Positions 12,163 to 23,690 are shown, numbered from the stretch's first letter. The stretch is DNA of 64,000 nt from Pegoplata infirma (GCA_963921195.1 OY992540.1:135892694-135956693); one strand, 5' to 3'. Translations and numbers: made by a program. Notes: generated from the letters alone by a model not told the origin.

Positions 12163-12278
12163 CCCCCAGTTTCTGTAATACGAACGCCACTCGTTTGTGA
12201 CGAATTTGCATGTATTTTGTTTTTGTTACAATAACAAAATACACGAACGAATGGCGTTCGTATTACAGAAACTGGGGG
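12163..12278. mobile_element. 116-bp hairpin MITE inside the LINE, TAA duplication
   Basis: The arms CCCCCAGTTTCTGTAATACG and its complement (ending at 12278) form an almost perfect stem of about 38 bp around a loop of about 40 bp. The trinucleotide TAA flanks it at 12160-12162 and 12279-12281. Removing the hairpin and one TAA gives an uninterrupted reading of the host LINE's codons (KFK then INVHKH). A 3-bp TWA-type duplication suggests a PIF/Harbinger-like mobiliser, but this is inference. Confidence 0.85.
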
Positions 12279-12479
12279 TAAATGTCCATAAACACTACTC
12301 AATCTTTCCCCCTCCTCATAACCTATTTTCCTAATACCAACACAATGCACCGCATTAGGATGGGGCAATTCCTGAGTGTTGGCTCAAAATAAAAAAAAAT
12401 TAACTTCATATGGCATAGAAATGTGTCATTTGCAAGTCAAATATAAAAAATTTGTGTTTTTTGTATTTTTTTATGGGGA

Positions 12480-12740
12480 ACTTTTTTCTTAAGTTCCGCA
12501 CGGTATTCCTGTTAGTTTGGGAGTGTCGGAATTTTCCAGTAGGTCCACATTGTTTAATAAGGTGACAACGAAATTTTTAAACACTTTATTAAGTTTCAGG
12601 CAAATCGGTTCATAAAGTTTGGGGTACTTTCCCTGTTAGAATATTTTGATATGTCTCCGATCACGGGATAAAAAAATGGAAAACCATAAACAAACTCTGT
12701 ATACTACATTAATTTCTAGGTGATCCAAACTTGGTTTGAA
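12480..12740 (+). repeat. Dispersed repeat R1, copy 1
   Basis: Contains TATTCCTGTTAGTTTGGGAG, GGTCCACATTGTTT, AACGAAATTTTTAAACACT and CAAATCGGTTCATA. The same series in the same order occurs at about 40805-41010. The nature of the repeat is unknown; it has no coding potential. Confidence 0.6.
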
Positions 12741-13265
12741 AAAAGTGTATTGCTTAAACAGCCTTGTTTTTAGAGATTAACTATTTTTGTTCTCAACAGC
12801 ACAAATGTCAGCCACTATTACACTAAGAACGAGTAACTATTATTTCCATTTTAACGGGAAATATCAATAAAATGAATAATACTTAACGAATTGTAATGAC
12901 AATGGATGATGTTATTGTTTATGGTAGACTGGTGCGGACTGTCACAAAAATTCACAATGCAAAGTGGAATAGTAGACACAATCTATGAACTATATATAAC
13001 ACAATACAATGTTGTTTTCATGATGAAGAGACCAGCAGAAACTATTATGTATAGAAAAATAATATAAAAAAAATTCTTATCAAAGAATGTGATTTATGGA
13101 AATTATTTAAGTAAATATATTTTCTTATACAAGAGTTCAAAGCGATGCAAACCTTTAATCAAAATTAAATTAATTAGAATTGTTTGCATCCGAGCTCGTT
13201 GCTATTTATAACACAAAGATAAAATAAGTTACCACATCTGAGTAAAAAAATTCCGCAGAAAGAAA
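12741..13265. other. No recognisable feature
   Basis: Ordinary AT-rich sequence with no terminal repeats, domains or tandem structure that I can support. Confidence 0.4.
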
Positions 13266-13530
13266 AAAATGTTTGCACTTGTTTAGATACCATTCGGTAT
13301 CCAAATCTGTTCACTAATTTCACCAGCAGACGAATAAAAGCATTTTGTATTTTTAGGTTATGTGGAATGTACCATAATTCTGGAGGTGTCCTTACATTTT
13401 CGTTTATAACTTTTGAACCGCTGTTAATATATTAAGTTTCAGTCATATCTGTGTAATATTTTGGACCTGACCGCCATTTCAGCCGACGGGCATCCCTAGA
13501 GTGTCTTAAAATCGATCACTGCCCAATAAT
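13266..13530 (+). mobile_element. Degenerate mini-me-like copy (subfamily 1)
   Basis: Shares with the full copy at 18181-18800 the tracts TTGCACTTGTTTAGATACCA, AAAGCATTTTGTATTTTTAG, CTTACATTTTCGTTTATAAC and GTCTTAAAATCGATCACTG. The GACA run is reduced to GACGGGCATC and the tail is missing, so this is an old copy. Confidence 0.7.
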
Positions 13531-14334
13531 TAAGCACACAAGAGTATATTTCATAGTATGTGTGTGCCCAGCATCGACCATTTGCCGCCACTATTGAAAG
13601 TCACATCCTCCTTAATTTTTTTTTTTATAACACGTGGCAACATTTGTTTCTTTTTTTTAAGTGAATCAAAAAAATCTACATGTGGAAATAGTTGTAACAA
13701 GAGAAAAAAAATCTATTATTTCGTAGCTAAAATGACGATGACTGATAATCTGAAAACGCGACACACAAAATTGTTTGATAAACAAAACTAAACTAAATTG
13801 AACGGAACGGAAGTGGGTACACGGCATCGCGTTCGTTATTAGATCATTTGATGGAGGGAAATCAATGTAAATAATTGTTCTTTGTATTTAAAACTGTACT
13901 TTTTGGTTGGTTGTAGACAAAAAGAAGGTGAATGAATTGAGATGGTGGGGGAATGTTGTCAAAAGTATTATGGCATTGTGTTTTTGTTACTAATTAGTTT
14001 ATTTAAGGATTCTAGAGAATCCTATTTACCAGTGGGGGTGTAGGCCAATGAACTTGTTATTCAAAAAGAAAAAAAAAATATTAAATCACACACGTGTTAT
14101 AAAAAATCAAACACATACACCACAGCTGTTTTAAATATTTTGATAGTTTATTTTATTTTCAATGTTTGAACTATGGGAATTTGTATCAAAGTACAGTATT
14201 ACACAGATCAATAGAATATATATAATGGAAGATATAAATTCATATCAAATTCTTACTTCACCTTTTACAATCAATTGAAATTCAGAAAAAATCTATTATA
14301 ATTCAGTAAATGTCAATTTGAAATTCAGAAAAAA
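13531..14334. other. No recognisable gene
   Basis: The frame at 13558-13791 has no domain signature and ends in AT-rich sequence. No paired repeats were found. This may be single-copy host sequence. Confidence 0.35.
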
Positions 14335-14610
14335 AAGTAGAAAAGTTGGACTTGTCTGAATCTATGAATACACTCCACAATGCCCTTTTGAAGTGACAGT
14401 AGGTTATGTTAGATGGGCGCTCGCCATTTGGCGAATTCACTCGTAGGCCATAAGGCCCATTGCGATTACCTTAATCATATTTCCCTACTCCCCCTCTGAT
14501 ACAAAGTTCAAAAGTGATAGTAAATGAAAACAAGTAGAAAGGTTAAATTCGACTTTGCCGAATTTATGAATACCCTCCATAATGCCTTTTTTAAAACATA
14601 GAACATTTTT
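14335..14610. mobile_element. Two mini-me head fragments flanking a LINE 3' end
   Basis: Mini-me-like heads start near 14335 (GTAGAAAAGTTGGACTTGTC, then ACACTCCACAATGCC) and 14526 (AACAAGTAGAAAGGTTAAAT, then ATACCCTCCATAATGCC). Between them, 14395-14505 resembles the 3' untranslated end of the RNase H LINE at 39030-39130: GGTTATGTTAGATGGGC and AGGCCATAAGGCCCATTG. It is therefore a minus-strand LINE tail inserted next to, or within, a mini-me copy. Confidence 0.6.
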
Positions 14611-15424
14611 TAACTTAAAAAAATAACAATTTTGATTAGAAATATTTTATTTTGATTAAAAAACTCTTTTTTTGCCATTAAAAAAAAAATACTAGTTTTT
14701 TTTGAGTGTAAAACTTTTTTCGAGTGTAATGTTTTTTTACTGTAAAATATTTCTGAGTGAATGCACGTACACAAAATATTGTCATTTTTGAAAAAATTTT
14801 TGTAAATTTTTTTTGAGTGTAAAATTTTTTTTGAGTGTAAAATTTTTTTCGAGTGTAATTTTTAAGTTACCAATGGTTTTAAAACTAAACAAATTTAAAA
14901 AGCATTGCTTTAAAACAGCGGTGCGCACACACATACTATAACATTTATGCTTGTGTGGGTAGTAGCAAGCGAAAAGTCAACAAATTTGCTCAAGCAACAG
15001 AATTTTATAGTGTACGTGTGTCGACAGCGAACAAGCAGCATTTTTTAGCCTATTCCCGCGGGAATAGGAATTACAAAAATTCCCATGACTGCTTTAAAAC
15101 TAAACAAGTTTGAAAAGCATTGTTAAATTACCACCAATCGTAAATTCGCGAAAACCCCTTGTCGAAATTTACTCTTTTGCTCATAACTTTTGAACCACTG
15201 CACTATGGCCGAAAAACTCCTAATCGCGGCAAAAACTATTTGCCGACAAGCTAGCCTCACCAACTTTGTTATGCAGTGTTCTACTGTCGAAATATTTGAT
15301 TTGAGAAAAAATGGGCGGTCCACGCCCCCATTTTCTAGTGGCCCGCCCATAAGGGGGAATTTCGAAAAAAAAAAAATTAATGCTCACAAAACTGTATATA
15401 ATTAAAATCTTCCTTAAAAATGTT

Positions 15425-15535
15425 CAAGTGTCTGACCGATTATTCGGTAGGCAAAAAAGTACTATTCGGCCATTATTCGGCTTCGGTCACATTTTTGGAC
15501 GAATATGGCCGAATAATTGTAAAAAAATTGTAATC
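15425..15535 (+). mobile_element. Possible truncated hAT family A copy
   Basis: AAGTGTCTGACCGATTATTC, GGCCATTATTCGGCTTCGG and GGCCGAATAATTG resemble the terminal TCGG-rich part of the family A elements at 41308 and 59662. No right end or target duplication was found. Confidence 0.45.
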
Positions 15536-15775
15536 AATCGTTGAAAAACATATTTAAGTAGAAAAACACTTTTTTAGTGATAGTAATTTATTAAAAATAT
15601 TATTATTTTGAGGAAATTATATTTTTTACAATTTTTTTGAGTGTATAATTTTTTTTTGAGTGTAATTTTTTTTTTTGTTTGAGAATAAAAAATTTTTTGA
15701 ATGAAAGAAACACTGTAAAATATTTTTGTAGCTTTCCACTAAGCTTTAAAGCGTTTTAAGTGTGTTTTTCAACAC

Positions 15776-16666
15776 CCCGAGTAAAAAAATTGATATGACA
15801 CAATATATAATTTAATATGGGTTCGTGTCTATTTTGATATAATCTTATACGAAAAATGGTTTCATAAGATTTGATCGAATAATATCTAATAATATCAGTT
15901 TATATAACTTTATATCGACTTTGATACGAGTTTTGGTCTAATCCAATGATATAAAATTATATTAAAATTTATACAATTTTATAAATCGGATGTTTTTTTT
16001 TAGTTTTTAATAAAAAGTTGAAAAATTAAAATAATAAAAATAAGTTGTTCTTTGAAAAAAACTTGGAAAAATTTCAAAAAATGGAGTCATGTTAAATTTT
16101 ATATAAAACACTTAGAAAATATTTTCAAAAAAATGTGTCCTTGGAAAAAACTTAGAAAAATTTGAAAAAATGGAGTTATATAAAATTTTATATAAAACAC
16201 TTAGAAAATATTTGCGATAAAAAAATGTTCCTTGAAAAAACTTAGAAAAAATTTAAAAGATGGAGTCATATAAAATTTTATATAAAACACTTAGAAAATA
16301 TTCGTGATAAAAAAGTGGTGCTTGGAAAAATCTTAGAAAAATAAAAAAATATGAAGTCATATGAAATTTTATATAAAACACTTTGAAAATATTTGCGATA
16401 AAAATATGTTCTTGGAAAACACTTAAAAAAATTAAAAAATAATGGAGGCATATAAAATTTTATATAAAACACTTAGAAATTTGAAATGATGCATGGGACC
16501 AGATGTTAAAACATATAGTTATGTATGGCGATATCTTAAAAAAATCCCACATCAAAATTTATTATATAAATTTATCTTGCAATACATATTGTCACACATG
16601 ATCATATATCAAATAATATGACTATATAAAAGTATATAAGATCATATTAAATTATTTTTACACGGG
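15776..16666. mobile_element. AT-rich inverted-terminal element inside the mini-me composite
   Basis: The left end CCCGAGTAAAAAAATTGATA and the right end (complement CCCGTGTAAAAATAATTTAA) form imperfect terminal repeats of about 25 bp. The flanks CAACAC and ACGTGAATTTGCG rejoin to a sequence seen uninterrupted in related repeats (TTTTTCAACACGTG at 55430 and 59845). The target duplication would be very short (AC), so the superfamily is undetermined. Confidence 0.55.
16050..16480 (+). repeat. Tandem repeat, about five units of 85-95 bp
   Basis: Each unit contains CTTGGAAAAA, AATGGAGTCATATAAAATTT and TATATAAAACACTTAGAAAA. Units recur near 16060, 16140, 16225, 16320 and 16405 with substitutions and small indels. 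A minus-strand frame across it is a repeat artefact. Confidence 0.75.
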
Positions 16667-17520
16667 ACGTGAATTTGCGAAAAAAAAAACCATCCAAAAT
16701 TTACATTTTTGCTAATAACTCATTCGTTCGCACTCGTTCGTATACCATATTAAAATACAATAAAACCTGAGCTTTCTACGAAGATTTACATGTATTAAAA
16801 TGTTTTAACAATTGTTAACATTTTAAGTTATACTCCACGAAAGACGATAAAATTATTCACAATTTCACAAAAAATTACCCCTAAAAAACTCCAAAATAAT
16901 ACGAAATAATTTTTTTTTTCCAAATATGTTAAGAATTCGTAAAAATACTCACCTCGAGTATTAAAATTCATATTCGCAACATTTTTTTTAACCAAAATAT
17001 ATTTAAAAAAAAAAAATATGTAGATTTATTAAAATTTGGTTTCTTTACAACTTGCAACACGTGTTATAAAAACTGTATACATTAGCAGCTGTTTACACAT
17101 CGACAGTGTTGCCAACTATCATAACTTTTTTAAATTTTTTCTTACCAATATATTGGGAATTGAACACAATCAAAAAATTTTTAAAAATCTATACTTGAAA
17201 AATTGACTTTTTGTCGCCAAAATTTAAAATTCGGCCAAAGTGCACTGGACCGATTTGGCTGGATTGCAATACCAACCTGAACAGGTAAATGACCAACATA
17301 TATGCCAAACTTCTGTAGCCTCTTGAAAGTCTTTGAAAAGTTAGCGTTTTTTTACGGACAGACAGACAGACGGACGGACAGACATCGCTAGATCGACTTA
17401 AAATCGATCGAGGATCATGAATATATATGCTTTATGGGGTCCTAGAACAATATTTCGATGTGTTACAAACGAAATGACCAACTTATATATACCCTCTATC
17501 ACTAGAGTGGAGGGCATAAA

Positions 17521-18175
17521 AAAATTAACAATTTTGATTAAAAATATTTTATTTAAGTAAAAAACTTTTTTTAGGCATTTTTGAAAAAAAAAATACTAAT
17601 TTTTTTTGAGTGTAAAATTTTTAGAAGTGTACTTTTTTCGAGTTTAACTTTTTCTTTCAGTGTAAAAATATATTTGAGTTTTTTAGTGTAAAAATTTTTT
17701 TGAGTGACTTTGTAAAATGTTTGTACCAATGTTTTTAAAGCTTGTTTTAACGGTTTTTTTCAACATGTGGATTTAAGGTGGAACCAATCTGAAATTCACA
17801 CATTTCTTAATAACTTCAGCACCTTCAGGTTAGTCTTTCGAAAGTTATTGTGTTTTTTAACTCGTAAATTCACGAAAAGCTTTTGCCGAAATTTGCTCTT
17901 TTGCTCATAACTTTTGAACCACTGGACCGATTTTGCTGTATTGCAATACCAACCTGACCAGGTAAATAACAAACATATATGCCAAACTTCGGAAGTCTCA
18001 GTAGTCTTTCAAAAGTTAGCATGTTTTCTACAGACGGACGGACATCGTTAGAATCGGTCGAAGATCATGATTCTTTACGGGGTCCTAGACCGATATTGCT
18101 GGGTGTTACAAACGGAATGACAAACTTTTATATACCCTCTATCACTAGAGTGGGGGTTATAAAAAAACAATTAGA
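17521..18175 (+). mobile_element. Mini-me-like copy, diverged
   Basis: An AT-rich GAGTGTAAAA tract is followed by CATAACTTTTGAACCACTGG, ACAGACGGACGGACATCG, the core ending ATCATGATTC, GGGGTCCTAGACCGATATT and TATACCCTCTATCACTAGAG with tail GTGGGGGTTATAAAA. The (TA)n part is eroded. It lies directly head-to-tail with the next copy at 18181. Confidence 0.7.
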
Positions 18176-18180
18176 ATTCT

Positions 18181-18800
18181 AACAAGTAAAAAACTTAAAT
18201 TCGGCCTTGCCGAATGTAGTGATACCCTCCACAATTTCTAAAAGATTATTGCAAAAACTTTATTTAAAAGGAAATTACTTTTGAAAAAAAAAAAAAAAAT
18301 TTAAAAAATTTCCGCAAAAAAAAATTTGGTAAAAAACAAAAATCCGCAATTTTTTTCTTTTTTTGTCAAAAAATATGTTTGTACTTGTTTAAATACCATT
18401 TGGTGTTAAATTATGTTCACATAAGTCAACCAGCAGCCGAATTAAAGCATTTTGTATTTTTAGGTTATGTTGAATGTACTAAAATTTTTGAGGTGTCCTT
18501 ACATTTTCGTTCATAACTTTTGAACCGCTGAACCGATATCGCTCAAATGCAATACCAAACTTCTCGGGAGAACTTCCAATAAATATGTTAAGTTTCAGTC
18601 ATCTCCGTGTAATATTTTGGCCGTGATCACCATTTCCACAAACAGACAGACAGACGGACATCGCTAGAAAGTCTTAAAATCGATCGGGGATCATAAATAT
18701 ATATATACTTTATGGGGTACCAGACCGATATTTCGATGAGTTACAAACGGAATGACAAACTTATATATACCCTCTATCACTAGAGTGGAGGGTATAAAAA
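18181..18800 (+). mobile_element. Full-length mini-me-like element (reference copy)
   Basis: A complete copy of about 620 bp. Its head is AACAAGTAAAAAACTTAAAT with ATACCCTCCACAA, followed by the middle with CATAACTTTTGAACCGCTGA, a short ACAGACAGACAGACGGACAT run, the core GTCTTAAAATCGATCGGGGA plus TCATAA, then (AT)n, TTATGGGGTACCAGACC and the tail TCACTAGAGTGGAGGGTATA. TACCCTCCAC near the head and GTGGAGGGTA at the tail are inverted. A (GTCY)n/(TA)n pair around a conserved core is the published hallmark of dipteran mini-me elements. It is non-coding and its mobiliser is unknown to me. Confidence 0.8.
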
Positions 18801-18839
18801 TATCAAAATATCTACAGAATTTGGGAGACAATAAACACG

Positions 18840-19010
18840 TTTAAATTTTTCAAGTCCCAGAATCAGAGAATTTTTCTATAAGAAAAATGTTTCAGAATCG
18901 GATTTTTCTTATAGAAAAATTCTCTGATTTTTTCTTTAAGAAAAATTTCTGAAAATCTCAGAAGTTTTTTTTTTTGGAAAAATGTTTTGCAAAGTTTGTT
19001 TGAAAATTCC
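18840..19010. repeat. Relic of the 35-bp dyad motif
   Basis: Contains scrambled TTTTTCTTATAGAAAAA-like and CAGAATC/TCTCTGA-like dyads, the two palindromes that make up the satellite unit at 28567-30176. There is no regular period here. Confidence 0.5.
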
Positions 19011-19663
19011 AATTGTAATTTTTCTATACTGTTATGAACGATTTTTATAAACATACAATTAAAACATTAGACTTTTACTTTTTTTTACATCATAATTATT
19101 ATAAAGAACCTGCCACAAATTTCCCACGCAATAAAAACAAAACTCTTGTAACCTCACAAAAAAAAAAATACAGCACATAGTATAGACTAACGCTAAACCA
19201 GACGTTATCGAACACCCCAAAAAAAAGGTCATTGGCTATGTGCAAAAAATAAATGGCAAAATAAAATTATTTCGGAAATGGGAGATTTTTTTTTATCGAG
19301 AGTCTGTCGAGTTTATTGTACTTGTTACTTCTCTTCTGTGTAGTAAAAGTATAATTTCAACTTTAATAAATGAATGAAAATAATAATATTGTATAAAAAA
19401 CCAAAAAACAACAATAATAAGTTCATTGACTGATTCTTACCCAGTTAAGTTCAGTAAACTCATTTTTTGATAGAAGTCATAAAAAGGAAAAGTTTTGAGA
19501 TGACTTGTAATACCAAACTGAGGTTTATTTCTAATGAAAATTTACAACAGAGAACAGAAAGACCTTATGAAGTTGTGTCTGAATAATAAAATTATTTTAA
19601 AGGTTGATAGACTGTCTACACTATAAAAAGGGATAGTATTTTAAGAGGAAATAAAAAAAATAA
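19011..19663. other. No recognisable gene
   Basis: AT-rich sequence without terminal repeats or domain-bearing frames. Confidence 0.4.
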
Positions 19664-19761
19664 CAAGTAAAAAAGTTAAATTCGGCCTTGCTGAATGTAT
19701 TGATACCCTCCACAATTTCAAAAAGATTATTGCAAAAAAACGTTATTTAAAAGGAAATCAC

Positions 19762-21412
19762 TAGAGTCCGACCGAGTTGTTAAAGATTAATATACAGCAT
19801 ATCCCAGCAAAACTTTTCTGAGTCATTCAAAAATAACTAGTTCTAGAAGTACTTCAAAGCTTGTCACGATAGGTTCTCAAAGAGCATCCTGAAACTAGTG
19901 ATGTCACAACTAGTTCTAAAAGTGATCCAAAAGGGTAATATTGTGATTCCAAAGAGCTTTTTTGGAGTAGTTTGGGAACTAGTGATTTGGAACCAGTCGT
20001 ACATGACTTCTGCACCACTTCCATGAAACAAATACTGGTTCTCAAATAACATCTTAGAAGCTGTTTCAAAATCTTTTATTTTTTTTCAAAAAAGAAAAAA
20101 TATATATTTGATTACGCATTTCTCTGTTGCATCTTCTATTTGGGAAAAGTCAAACCTTTTGAAATATGTACAGAGGGCTAAAAATATTATTAAGTATTGG
20201 GTAATTTGTTTGGTATTATTTAGTATTGGGGCATTAGTGCAAATAGAAGGTTTTTATAGATCCATTCAATTACCTTACTACAATCTGCAATAAACTACTT
20301 TATTTACTACAGCTCGAATTTTTTATTACAAAAAGTAAACAAAACTTTCCAATTGTAGCAAAAATAGTAAGCAATATTTTTTCGTCCCTACAATATTTTT
20401 TTTTTTTCAAAAATCCCTTATTCTCCTTCTAGATAATTTCCAATTGCATAAATGACTAAAAAAACAAAAAAATACTACTAATTTTGTTCAGTAAAGTTCT
20501 GATATTGCGTTATATTTTCAACAAAAAATAATTCAAAAATGTTTTTTTTTTGCAAAAAAAAAAAAAATGTACAAAATGTTCCTAGACTGCTTCCCTAGAA
20601 CTAGTTCTGATGGTGAAAATTTCAAACAAAAATCATGGGTTAAAGAATGGGATAAAGAATTGGTTCTAGAATGACTTAAAGAGCGGTTCCATACATGGGT
20701 TCCTAGACTACTTTCCTAGAACTAGTTCTGATGGTGACAATTTCAAACAAAAATCATGACTCTGAGATCGAGATAGAGAACTAGTGCCACAATAGCTTCT
20801 TGGAACTAGTTCCTGTCGTGACAATTTCAAAGAAAAATCATGGGTTAAAGAATGGGATAAAGAACTGGTTCTAGAAGTAGTGATGGAACCGTTCCATAGG
20901 AGGGGTGATTGTTCCTAGATTACTCCCCTAGAACTAGTTCTGAGGGTGACAATTTCAAACAAAAATCATGACTCTAAGAACGAGATAGAGAACTAGTCGA
21001 GCAAAAAAGAAGTACTCCAGCACTAGTTCTGGAAGTCATGCAAGTTTGGCTGGGTATAATGCTTTTAAACCATAGGAATTGTTGTATTTTTGAAAAAACA
21101 AATATGTTTTTTAAAAAACTTACAAAAAAAATTGTATATTTCATTTGCAGATTAGGAGAAAATAATTTTTGAACTGAAACAGTTTTACATTTATTGCCTA
21201 AACTTGTAACATTTTCTTCAATTGAACTGAAACAAGTGTAATGAAATACAAAATCAAAAAATTCACCGACTTTTTTACATATTTTTTAAAATACAAAAAA
21301 GTTTCGGTTTCGGCTAATATTCCGCCAAAATTTTGCCGAATACCGAATAGAGGCCGAAACCCTATTATTCGGCCGAAACCGAGACCGAAACCGAATATTC
21401 GGTCGGACTCTA
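19762..21412. mobile_element. hAT-like non-autonomous element, family A copy 1 (1.65 kb)
   Basis: The left end is TAGAGTCCGACCGA and the right end TCGGTCGGACTCTA. GAAATCAC lies on both sides (19754-19761 and 21413-21420). An 8-bp duplication and TAGAG-type termini fit the hAT superfamily. The interior repeats CTAGAACTAGTTCTGA-like tracts (20580-21040). The right sub-terminal tract (21300-21412) is made of GGCCGAAACC/CCGAATATTCGG motifs. No transposase is visible. The left sub-terminal part differs from the right, so the ends are asymmetric. Confidence 0.9.
20580..21050 (+). repeat. Internal repeats of hAT family A copy 1
   Basis: Phrases such as CCTAGAACTAGTTCTGA, GTGACAATTTCAAACAAAAA and TCATGGGTTAAAGAATGGGA recur at least three times with order preserved, giving an irregular tandem array of roughly 120-bp units. 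ACTAGTTC/GAACTAGT is itself a dyad. Confidence 0.65.
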
Positions 21413-21496
21413 GAAATCACTTTTGAAAAAAAATTTCCGCTAAAAAAATACGGGATTTTTTTATTTTTTTGTCAAGAAATATGTTCGTACTTGTGT

Positions 21497-21725
21497 CACA
21501 TACGTCTTTAAATGAGATAACCAACCAGTTTGGCATATGCCTCATATGGGTTCCAGGGCACAAAGATATTCCAGGGAATTGCAAAGCCGATGAGCTTGCA
21601 AGACTGGAAACTACCTTACAGGTTGCAACAGAATCGGAATGTGTTGGTATGCCTCTAGAAACTTGCAAGCAAAATCTACGGCTTTGTTCCGCGACGGAGA
21701 CTAATCAAAAATTGGCAAATGGATG
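21497..21725 (+). pseudogene. RNase H fragment of an I/R1/LOA-like LINE
   Basis: The frame at 21469-21726 reads ITNQFGICLIWVPGHKDIPG followed by NCKADELARLETT. WVPGH-x-IPGN-x-KADELA is the C-terminal block of the RNase H domain carried by some LINE proteins, which removes RNA from the cDNA hybrid; the aspartate of KADELA is kept here. Downstream CVGMPLETCKQNLRL matches the minus-strand copy at 39244-39603. The piece starts abruptly at the mini-me junction and ends at LANG, so it is a fragment. Confidence 0.85.
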
Positions 21726-22416
21726 AACGCACTCAGAAAAAAAAAAAAAATAACTAAAAAATGGGAAAATTAACTAAATCCAAGGAAAATTGATAATGAT
21801 TTAGCTCCATTGCCATGTATTCCTTCTTTTTAGTCCATATTTTTCTTAAAAATTAGGACCAATTTGAACTAGAAAGTGGAAAAAAATTTCTCATTTTTTA
21901 GCTAAAAAAACATTTTTGATGAGGAAATTTTTCCTAAAAAATAGTTAATTTCATATTTTTTTTGGTTTATTTATAGAATAGCATGTGAATACACACATAA
22001 TTCTCATTAGGTACATTTTTTATTATAAATATAAAAAAAAAAAGTTTGTTTCTTATAGTCAAGTAATAAATTTCATTAGTTTTTAAAGCTAAATTACAAC
22101 AAAGACTTTGTCTTTAACGTTTGTTCCCAGACTATGGGAAAACACGCCAAAGCCAAGGCCTTTGTTGTGATTAAAATATTCTGCCTTATTATGAGTGTCG
22201 TTGTCGTCTCGTAAACAAGACGTTTTCTTAAATTGGTGTTATGAGTGTCGAAAAACGACAAAAATGCAACACTGTTAGCAATTCTATTACAAATTTCGGT
22301 GCCAAGAGTGTCGTTTTCAAATGTCAAAAATTGCAAATATTGTCGTTTAAGTTTTTGTTCACGACAATACAAAAAACCATTAAAAAAAATAGATTTAATC
22401 AAAAACATTTGCATTA
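21726..22416. other. AT-rich stretch with short internal repeats, no gene
   Basis: A tract at 22195-22345 repeats GAGTGTCG/CGACACTC-like words (ATTATGAGTGTCGTTGTCG, TTATGAGTGTCGAAAAACGA, AAGAGTGTCGTTTTCAAATG). No domain is recognisable in the overlapping frames. Confidence 0.4.
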
Positions 22417-22666
22417 CACTGAAAAAAATAGCTTCGTGAAATTAATGAAAATTGACATAACCTTAATGAAAAATGACTCACGTTTTCAACCGAAGACAGG
22501 TTTCATTTGATTAATGAAACTGGTGTCATTAAAGTTCCTTTCAATGAAAACTTGCATATAAATAATGAAAATATTCGTAGAACTTGTTTAAAACGTTTTA
22601 TGAAGTTTTTCATAAAATGTATGAAAATTATCCATTGATTAAATATGGAATAGTAGTTGGTAATGA

Positions 22667-22800
22667 GCGTATGATAATTGCTTTTTACAAGTAACTAGTT
22701 GCTAACTTTATTAGGGTGTTATCGAAATTTTCATAGAAAGCCCCTAATAAAGTTAGTTACCAAGCTAGTTACCAAAAACAAGCAAGTATCATACACCCAT
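22667..22800. repeat. Small inverted repeat
   Basis: CGTATGATAATTGCTTTTTA and CTAACTTTATTAGGG on the left are mirrored by CCCCTAATAAAGTTAG and ACAAGCAAGTATCATAC on the right. This is MITE-like in size, with the target duplication unresolved. Confidence 0.6.
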
Positions 22801-22871
22801 AAGTGAAAATTTGCCTTAATACCAATTTTGGTAAGTCACATGTAACCGTCACTAAAATTTTATTTAGGGGT

Positions 22872-23072
22872 ATGTCACAGACTCAATTCCGATCGGATTT
22901 GAATAAAGAGGTTACTCGTAAAACGTCAAACAAATATTTTTTGGGAATGAAATCACTTTCAAAAATCAAAGTGGAGTTGAATTGCTAAAAGTGGTTTCAT
23001 TCCGAAAAAAAAATATTTTCTTTGCGTTTCACGAGTGAACCACTTCCGAACGGAATTGAGTCTGTGACTCTT
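22872..23072. mobile_element. Small MITE with GTCACAGACTCAATTCCG ends
   Basis: GTCACAGACTCAATTCCG at the left and CGGAATTGAGTCTGTGAC at the right are exact complements. Inner parts (AATATTTTTTGGGAATGAAA and TTTCATTCCG) continue the pairing imperfectly. About 200 bp, non-coding. No clear target duplication. Confidence 0.7.
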
Positions 23073-23690
23073 TACGCACAACAAAGTTTTACTCCAACCT
23101 TAAATTGGTCTGAATTTCCATATAAGGTAAACTATAAAAAACAAAAACGCGATGACTTTAAAATTAAAAACATGGAACAACACAAATTACCCTACATTTC
23201 ATCACAAAGTTTTAATGACTTAAAAAACTATTGTTCTGTTGCAAATTATATTATATTTTATAAGAAACAGTTAGAAGAAACACTTATAAAGAACTTTTCA
23301 CTTGTAATTTTAATTAGATATAACCAGCATAACACACAAAAAAGTTTCAATAACAAAGCAAAAAAAAAAATATAAAATTATTTTATTTTATTAGAAAAAA
23401 GTTAACACACATGTAAAAATTACAATTAGATTTAACACGCGTGGTGTAATAAAACGTCGTATGTTTTTGTTCTGTTTTCCCTCTCTTATTCGCAACGCAG
23501 AGTTGTATTTGATATGATATGATTATGATATTTTTTAATGAAATTATGAAATCTAATGAAACAAGTTTCATAAAATTTGTTCATGACATGCATGAAATTT
23601 CAATCAGCTTATGAATTTCTTCATTTGTGTAATGAACACAAAATAATGAATCCGTTTCATTAATATCAGGAACGTTATTTTTTTCAGTGT

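Larger units (their letters stand above)
9890..12400 (+). mobile_element. Decayed Jockey/CR1-like LINE, plus strand
   Basis: A non-LTR retrotransposon remnant with endonuclease, reverse transcriptase and C-terminal parts in the expected order but in several shifted frames. It ends near 12400 in CTCAAAATAAAAAAAA, a plausible A-rich 3' tail. Codons and base composition are richer in G/C than the surrounding DNA. It has a truncated 5' end, frameshifts, an internal reverse-transcriptase deletion and a 116-bp hairpin MITE at 12163-12278. No functional copy is present. Clade assignment is inferred from motifs such as the RMWNSLPAEVFP stretch near the C terminus. Confidence 0.88.
14611..17520 (+). 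mobile_element. Expanded mini-me-like composite
   Basis: The body starts at the head near 14526 and ends with (GACAGACG)n at 17356-17383, the core, ATATATATGC and TCACTAGAGTGGAGGGCATA at 17500-17520. Its interior is swollen by AT-rich tracts repeating GAGTGTAAAATTTTTTT (14690-14870 and 15625-15700), a segment containing CATAACTTTTGAACCAC (15180-15410), and the insertion at 15776-16666. The order of parts agrees with one mini-me copy invaded by other sequence. Confidence 0.6.
19664..21496 (+). mobile_element. Mini-me-like copy interrupted by a hAT family A element
   Basis: The head AACAAGTAAAAAAGTTAAAT lies at about 19663, followed by CCTCCACAATTTCAAAAAGA and AAAGGAAATCAC up to 19761. The copy resumes at 21413 with GAAATCACTTTTGAAAAAAA and runs to TGTTCGTACTTGTG, where LINE sequence begins. 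The 3' half is missing. The uninterrupted sequence is seen at 18260-18400. Confidence 0.8.
22416..23690. mobile_element. Inverted-terminal element with CACTGAAAAAAATA ends
   Basis: The left end ACACTGAAAAAAATA and its complement at the right end (TATTTTTTTCAGTGT, ending 23690) form a 15-bp terminal repeat. The interior has many TTAATGAAA/TTTCATTAA words. I could not find a convincing target duplication. It carries two smaller inverted repeats (22667-22800 and 22872-23070). No transposase is seen. Confidence 0.55.
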
